Origin: an uncultured Bacteroidales bacterium
GTDB taxonomy: Bacteria > Bacteroidota > Bacteroidia > Bacteroidales > UBA932
Direction: 5' to 3'
Assembly: GCA_905234775.1 (NCBI GenBank)
Contig: CAJOJC010000005.1
Location: forward strand, 1-9,946
Length of the DNA: 9,946 bases
Position 1 is the first letter of the stretch. The number at the start of each line of letters is the position of its first letter. Under the pieces are notes generated by a model. That model was not told where the DNA came from, did not search any database, and worked only from the letters and a program-made list of their open reading frames with translations. The position numbers were made by a program, and so were the translations under genes. Shown here one piece after another: positions 7,179 to 9,946 of the stretch.

Positions 7179-7274
7179 ATGAGTTTTCTGGCCATCATAC
7201 TTTCGCTGCTTCTTTCAGCGCCGCGCTTTCTGAATTACAGCGCGGCAGACGGCCTGCCATCCAACACACAATAA
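7179..7274 (+). pseudogene. N-terminal stump of a two-component-propeller sensor (HTCS-like), 31 codons
   Basis: ATG 7179 to TAA 7272-7274 encodes a hydrophobic signal peptide (S-F-L-A-I-I-L-S-L-L-L-S-A) followed by R-F-L-N-Y-S-A-A-D-G-L-P-S-N-T-Q. The Y-S-x-x-D-G-L-P-S-N-T pattern directly after a signal peptide is characteristic of the first Reg_prop blade of Bacteroidota hybrid two-component sensors and related ligand-binding sensor kinases, which run to 900-1400 residues. Here the frame stops after 31 codons. None of the expected blade motifs (Q-D-x-x-G-x-x-W-x-G-T) appear downstream in any frame; an intrinsic terminator comes 39 nt later. I read it as a truncated relic with its promoter kept. 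An expressed short secreted peptide or leader is an alternative. Its divergence from the beta-barrel operon resembles a former regulator-target arrangement. Confidence 0.6.
7220..7246. other. GC-rich stem-loop inside the sensor stump
   Basis: gccgcgct and agcgcggc form a perfect 8-bp stem around an 11-nt loop. The overlapping ggcag/ctgcc pair (7244-7248 with 7254-7258) gives a second small stem. It lies in the short predicted transcript from 7163, and codons of the stump run through it, so it may be incidental. Confidence 0.4.
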
Positions 7275-7312
7275 CCCCCAATAGTCACCAATATTCCCGC
7301 CCGAGGCACAAC

Positions 7313-7343
7313 AAAAAAGCATCGCTTGTTGCGATGCTTTTTT
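7313..7343. terminator. Strong bidirectional intrinsic terminator
   Basis: A perfect 13-bp stem (aaaaaagcatcgc with gcgatgctttttt) closes a 5-nt loop, ttgtt. The A and T runs make it a rho-independent terminator in both directions. On the + strand it follows the sensor stump; on the - strand no gene is seen ending into it. Confidence 0.88.
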
Positions 7344-7351
7344 GGTACGCA

Positions 7352-7384
7352 TAAGACCCAGATAGAATGCACTGTAGGGCAGGT
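7352..7384. repeat. Decayed hairpin-repeat core (fragment D)
   Basis: agaatgcactgtagggcagg within this stretch resembles the loop core of units A2, B2 and C (agaatgtactgtaaggca and variants). No matching inverted arms are evident, so it looks like a remnant. The match is short. Confidence 0.35.
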
Positions 7385-7432
7385 TTCGTTTTGATTTTGT
7401 GGCGCAACTTCGCGGATATTAATATTTGGGTG

Positions 7433-7584
7433 ATTTCCGCCAAGATGAAGCCAAAACACCCATCCCAGAATGGCCTCTAGTGGCTCCGGCCTGGCTTCAC
7501 AGGCCCATTTCGTCGTGTGAAGCCAGTTTACCCCTCTCAGAATGTACTGTAAGGCATATCACCTGGCTTCATCTTGGCGAAGCA
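7433..7584. repeat. Hairpin repeat copy B (two units)
   Basis: Unit B1 (7446-7499) and unit B2 (7518-7571) are both exactly 54 nt, begin tgaagcca and end tggcttca, and start 72 nt apart with an 18-nt spacer. The outer arms include a perfect 16-bp inverted repeat (cgccaagatgaagcca with tggcttcatcttggcg). The inner arms across the spacer are a perfect 11-bp inverted repeat (ctggcttcaca with tgtgaagccag). The element can thus form two hairpins side by side or one large cruciform. It aligns with copy A throughout at roughly 80 percent identity, and the outer left arm of B is exactly the reverse complement of the outer right arm of A. Confidence 0.87.
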
Positions 7585-7628
7585 GAGTTGGATGGCGTGA
7601 GTAGTGCCTGTCTCCCGGCCAGATTAGT

Positions 7629-7709
7629 ATTTCCGCAAAGTAGTTGCCAGGGGTACCCCCTCTGGAGTGCTTTGTAAGGCAGGTGGGCTGGCAGCTACTT
7701 GACGGAAAT
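7629..7709. repeat. Hairpin repeat copy C (single diverged unit, arms co-varied)
   Basis: The 21-nt arms at 7629-7649 and 7689-7709 are complementary at 18 of 21 positions around a loop of 39 nt. The loop keeps the family core (tacccc..tct..gag/aatg...tgtaaggca), and the outer arm ends keep the family sequence (atttccgc..aag). The inner arms read agttgcca/tggcagct instead of tgaagcca/tggcttca, so both sides changed together. It lies 44 nt downstream of copy B's outer arm. Confidence 0.75.
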
Positions 7710-7752
7710 GACTGCGAAAGGCCTACCCGGACCGCGTAATCTATTAGTTCGA

Positions 7753-7784
7753 GGAAGGTGTGTGTTTTTAGGGTGACACCTTCC
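7753..7784. other. Stem-loop, 9-bp perfect stem
   Basis: ggaaggtgt pairs with acaccttcc around a 14-nt loop. There is no T run on either side, so it is unlikely to be an intrinsic terminator. It lies about 85 nt beyond the stop of the hypothetical gene at 7869-8156, in that gene's 3' direction. The right edge (ttccgcaaa) shares a few bases with the arm ends of the hairpin repeats. Confidence 0.4.
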
Positions 7785-7868
7785 GCAAACACAACGTATC
7801 TCGATGAAATAATCACATAATTCCGATTTATCTAACTCTCAGAGGTAATCATTTTCTTCAGCCCCCCC

Positions 7869-8156
7869 TTAGAACCTGATAGCCTTTTGGTCACCTCTTT
7901 CTGGATGAAAAAGGATCTCGATGAACGTTTCCAGACCGTGGTCCGAGATCTTCCCGGTTTCTACCAGATACCATACTGGATTCTTCTGTGCAAGCATGGC
8001 ATCCAGATCGATCGGACAGGCCGCTTTGTCGAACTCGTCCTTGACGTCCGTCAGGGAATAATCCGGCGTGTCGCCGTCGAAGAGACCCAGCCTGCGGGCA
8101 ATCAGCAGCAGCATCTCGCCCAGGCGGTCAATTTCTCTGAGGATATAATCTTCCAT
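7869..8156 (-). CDS. Hypothetical protein, 95 residues
   Basis: A small soluble protein with no recognised function. It begins M-E-D-Y-I-L-R-E-I-D-R-L-G-E-M-L, a probable amphipathic helix, followed by I-A-R-R-L-G-L-F. A charged middle leads to a second helical region (H-G-L-E-T-F-I-E-I-L-F) near the end. The layout loosely recalls small helical families such as DUF6483, but that is a guess. It lies 71 nt downstream of the broken alpha/beta hydrolase on the same strand and is probably read from the same transcript. A TAccaTTTG sequence, one base wider than the -7 consensus, lies about 35 nt upstream. The stop is TAA at 7869-7871. Confidence 0.75.
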   Translation of the reverse strand: MEDYILREIDRLGEMLLLIARRLGLFDGDTPDYSLTDVKDEFDKAACPIDLDAMLAQKNPVWYLVETGKISDHGLETFIEILFHPERGDQKAIRF

Positions 8157-8173
8157 CTTATTCGTCTTTAATT

Positions 8174-8202
8174 TTGAGGGGCCAAATGGTAGCGCCTCAT
8201 TT
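8174..8202. other. Small hairpin between hydrolase and hypothetical gene
   Basis: ccaaatg and catttgg form a 7-bp inverted repeat around a roughly 10-nt loop, in the 71-nt gap between the hydrolase stop and the next start. There is no T run in the transcribed direction, so it may be a processing or stabilising structure. Confidence 0.35.
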
Positions 8203-8227
8203 GGGGCGATTTGCCAGATAAAAGGAA

Positions 8228-8946
8228 TTACTCTATGTTTAACCTTCTGATTCTCCCGGCCACCTCTTCAGGGTGGTCAATGAGGAGTTGTCCGTGGTTC
8301 ATCCCGGGGAACGCCTCAACGTGAGTATCGGGTTGAAGGGCACTCAGGTGCCTGGCTTGCGGTTTGGCCACAAAGGCCTCTTTTGTTCCATACCAATAAT
8401 GAATATCGGCCCCTTGAATTGACTCCAACTTGTGGGTATAGACGTCTTTGTATCCGTCGCGCACCGCCCTTCCCTTACCGTAGGGCCATACTTTCCGGCA
8501 TTCATCCAGAAGCACATCGAAGTAATGGGAATGGAACACCCACCGCCAGAAGCCGGTCCAGTGGTAACATAGTAGCGAAGGGGATCCACCAGCCATTTGG
8601 GCAATGGCAATAATGGAGCGGCATCCATAATGGCGTGATCGATGACAATCTCACGCCGCTCAAGCACACGTGAAAGAATCTTTCCGCCCAGCGACAAACC
8701 ATAAGCACAATCCAAGTGACCTCCCAGGTTCTCCTGAACGTATTCAATAATCTGCCCTGCCTGGTCGTCAACGGAAGTAAAGGCCGATTCCTTCCCCGGA
8801 AGGAAGCCGTCAATTCCGGCGGCAACGATATGGAACTGATCTTTCAGGATATCGATCAGCGGGAGGAATATCTCATATGATACCCCCAGCCCGGGTATCA
8901 GAAGAAGACCGGGATTCGCTTTGTCTCCGTAGGAGTTGAAAGTCAT
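8228..8946 (-). pseudogene. Alpha/beta hydrolase, frameshifted
   Basis: Two overlapping frames together make one alpha/beta-hydrolase-fold protein of about 239 residues. The first (ATG at 8946) has the oxyanion-loop P-G-L-G (18-21) and the nucleophile elbow Y-G-L-S-L-G-G with Ser85. It is sensible up to about residue 126 (L-R-Y-Y), then turns into low-complexity residues and ends at 8344. The second frame takes over near 8560-8575 with H-W-T-G-F-W-R-W-V-F-H-S-H-Y-F and carries the late catalytic histidine in G-M-N-H-G-Q-L-L-I-D-H-P-E-E-V, ending at TAA 8228. The total span of 719 nt is one short of a multiple of three, fitting a single-base loss. No slippery heptamer is evident at the junction. 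The ATG overlaps the methyltransferase stop as ATGA, so translation is coupled. Substrate unknown. A sequencing error could also cause this. Confidence 0.82.
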
Positions 8947-9428
8947 TTCTTCAAAGTTATAAATCGGCCTGTACGCTTCTTATACGCCAAATATTCATCG
9001 CCGAAATCGGCCTCCAGGCGCTTCTCTTCAGAGCGCACCTGAAGCATCATCAGCCCGGCCACGGCGGCAAAAACAAGAAGCGCCCACCAGGTCCAAAAGG
9101 CAACGACAACACCGGCATAATAAAGATAAGTCCCTGACAGCATAGGGTTCCGGGACATCTTATATGGCCCGTCCGTCATCAGGTGCCTGGTCCTCGGTGC
9201 CACCTCGTGTCCCATCGCATCAAAAGGATTGCCTTTCCCGACGCGTTTCATATAAACGATACTCCATACGCTCAGCGAGAGTCCGGCAATTGCAATAAGG
9301 GCCGATAAATACAGGCGCCCAACGGGAATATCCGCCAGTGCAGGCATCCCGGAAACCAGCCACATCAATGCCGGAATTCCAACAATAAAAATGGCAAAGC
9401 CAAGAAAGTATCCAAGAACCTGCTTCAT
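8943..9428 (-). CDS. Membrane methyltransferase, isoprenylcysteine/phospholipid methyltransferase (ICMT/PEMT-like) family
   Basis: A 161-residue integral membrane protein. Hydrophobic helices occupy about residues 4-25, 39-60, 96-112 and 113-129. The C-terminal half carries the family signature G-P-Y-K-M-S-R-N-P-M-L-S-G (87-99) and the E-E-K-R-L-E-A-D-F-G-D-E-Y-L-A-Y segment (134-149). In this family these parts form the S-adenosylmethionine pocket at the membrane face. Such proteins methylate a lipid, a prenylcysteine-like group or another membrane substrate; the bacterial substrate here is unknown. The stop TGA overlaps the next gene's ATG by 4 nt. The -7 element at 9451-9458 lies 22 nt upstream of the ATG at 9428. 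It is the first gene of the operon running to 7869. Confidence 0.88.
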   Translation of the reverse strand: MKQVLGYFLGFAIFIVGIPALMWLVSGMPALADIPVGRLYLSALIAIAGLSLSVWSIVYMKRVGKGNPFDAMGHEVAPRTRHLMTDGPYKMSRNPMLSGTYLYYAGVVVAFWTWWALLVFAAVAGLMMLQVRSEEKRLEADFGDEYLAYKKRTGRFITLKK

Positions 9429-9450
9429 CTTAACTAGATTGAATGGCTAT

Positions 9451-9458
9451 CAAAGTTA
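9451..9458 (-). promoter_or_regulatory. -7 promoter element for the methyltransferase operon
   Basis: On the minus strand TAACTTTG matches TAnnTTTG, 22 nt upstream of the ATG at 9428. No clear -33 motif is seen. Confidence 0.55.
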
Positions 9459-9700
9459 ATGTTTTTCCTGAATCTTCCCTGAACGGGCGTCCGTCGACGC
9501 TATTGATTCTTGACCACGTTTTGACCACAACTTACAACAATCGGCCACATTTGTCAAATTATTTGCAGGCTAAGCTCGGTCGGGCAAAATTGAACAAAGA
9601 TTACTTAGATTTCAACGCCAGCAAGTGAGCATCAAAATCGAAATCATCAATCAAGGCGCTGGAGATCAAGACGATTGTCTTCGGATTTGATATGATTATT

Positions 9701-9737
9701 ATGCATTTCTTTTAATTGTATTAAAAAGATAATGCAT
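9701..9737. other. AT-rich extended palindrome
   Basis: atgcatt-tcttttaat and attaaaaagataatgcat are inverted around a 3-nt loop (tgt), with two small bulges. It is AT-rich and lies just beyond the terminator at 9749-9784. It could be a weak terminator, an operator or a replication or recombination relic. Confidence 0.4.
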
Positions 9738-9748
9738 TAGTAGCAACA

Positions 9749-9784
9749 AACAAATCCACCGGCCTCGCAGTCGGTGGATTTGTT
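9749..9784. terminator. Intrinsic terminator, 13-bp stem
   Basis: aacaaatccaccg and cggtggatttgtt form a perfect 13-bp stem with a 10-nt loop (gcctcgcagt). Read on the - strand it ends in a T-rich run (tttgtttgttg), so it most likely terminates the gene entering from the right edge. The + strand version is also usable. Confidence 0.82.
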
Positions 9785-9794
9785 GATTTAAGAA

Positions 9795-9811
9795 GCCCGA
9801 ACGGGTCGGGC
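9795..9811 (-). terminator. Short hairpin followed by T-rich tail
   Basis: gcccga and tcgggc form a 6-bp stem with a 5-nt loop; on the - strand it is followed by ttctt. It lies 11 nt after the stop of the right-edge gene and forms a tandem pair with the stronger terminator at 9749-9784. Confidence 0.55.
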
Positions 9812-9822
9812 ATGACCATTCA

Positions 9823-9946
9823 TTATTCGCCAGAGCTGGTGGCTTGGTCGTTGACGATTTCCATTGCGGCCTGGAGCTGTTGGATCCAGGTGCGGATTTC
9901 ATCTTTAGTCTGCTCGGCGAAATCTTCGGTGACGTCAATGATGATG
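9823..9946 (-). CDS. C-terminal fragment of an unknown gene (truncated by window edge)
   Basis: On the minus strand the frame is open from the window edge to TAA at 9823-9825 and encodes 40 residues. The segment runs D-V-T-E-D-F-A-E-Q-T-K-D-E-I-R-T-W-I-Q-Q-L-Q, probably a charged amphipathic helix, then A-A-M-E-I-V-N-D-Q-A-T-S-S-G-E. The start lies outside the window. Codon texture and two tandem terminators immediately downstream (9795-9811 and 9749-9784) support a real gene end. No family was recognised from so short a tail. Confidence 0.65.
   Translation of the reverse strand, partial: IIIDVTEDFAEQTKDEIRTWIQQLQAAMEIVNDQATSSGE

Larger units (their letters stand above)
9429..9748. other. 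Largely unexplained intergenic stretch with one doubtful ORF
   Basis: Apart from the promoter at 9451-9458 I see no firm feature here. A 61-codon + frame (9443-9628) has a plausible codon texture but no recognisable domain. It also overlaps the opposite-strand promoter and has no promoter motif of its own that I can see. The pair gaccacgttttgaccac near 9513-9529 is a short direct repeat. It might be the remnant of a recombinase gene start or an attachment region, but nothing confirms this. Confidence 0.3.

Noticed and set aside
7433..7709. CRISPR array
   Set aside because: The units are palindromic hairpins with conserved loops and only one constant spacer; there are no unique spacers of regular length.
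7433..7709. Integron attC sites
   Set aside because: The inverted units have a similar size, but the conserved R' and R'' core sites (RYYYAAC / GTTRRRY) are not present at the arms and no integron integrase is nearby.
7559..7816. 85-codon minus-strand frame
   Set aside because: It runs through repeat C and the end of copy B, has no promoter motif and no recognisable domain.
8195..8220. Possible further hairpin-repeat arm (atttggggcgatttgccagat)
   Set aside because: Similarity to the left flank of copies A and B is short and needs several gaps; it has no loop core or partner arm.

Overview
The window looks like chromosomal DNA of a Bacteroidota (Bacteroidales-like) bacterium. The main clue is the recurrence of the Bacteroidota promoter -7 element TAnnTTTG directly upstream of at least six starts. 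Other clues are the general lack of good Shine-Dalgarno sequences, several lipoprotein and outer-membrane beta-barrel genes, a GH95 alpha-L-fucosidase-type lipoprotein, and the N-terminal scrap of a two-component-propeller sensor. No rRNA, tRNA, CRISPR array, transposase or intact integrase gene was seen.

Layout. 1-1401 (+): 3' part of a dihydropyrimidine dehydrogenase PreA-type gene with an extra DPD-like N-terminal Fe-S segment, cut by the left edge. 1402-1649: intergenic DNA holding a two-unit hairpin repeat (copy A). 1650-2520 (-): an Isf-like iron-sulfur flavoprotein preceded by a 66-residue two-helix membrane protein, probably one transcript. 2593-2745 (+): a 50-residue GreA mini-gene that keeps the GreA start and C-terminal core but lacks the coiled coil. 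2802-5132 (+): GH95 lipoprotein. 5137-7064 (-): a tightly packed three-gene operon of one lipoprotein and two outer-membrane beta-barrel proteins. 7065-7868: a hairpin-rich region with a divergent promoter, a 31-codon stump of a propeller sensor gene, a strong intrinsic terminator and more hairpin repeats (copies B and C plus a decayed core). 7869-9428 (-): a second operon of a membrane methyltransferase, an alpha/beta hydrolase broken by a frameshift, and a 95-residue hypothetical protein. 9429-9822: poorly explained DNA with several hairpins and terminators. 9823-9946 (-): C-terminal end of an unknown gene entering from the right.

The most unusual signal is the dispersed hairpin-repeat family (1486-1638, 7433-7584, 7629-7709). 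Units of about 54 nt have inverted arms and a conserved loop core. Two copies are paired units with a 72-nt period. A third is a single unit whose arms differ on both sides, so that base pairing is kept. This suggests selection on or mobilisation through structure, as in REP/BIME or MITE-like elements, but no mobilising enzyme is visible. The GreA mini-gene, the truncated sensor stump and the frameshifted hydrolase suggest that this part of the chromosome is accumulating gene decay. The fucosidase and the sensor stump could be relics of a polysaccharide utilisation locus, but no SusC/SusD pair is present.
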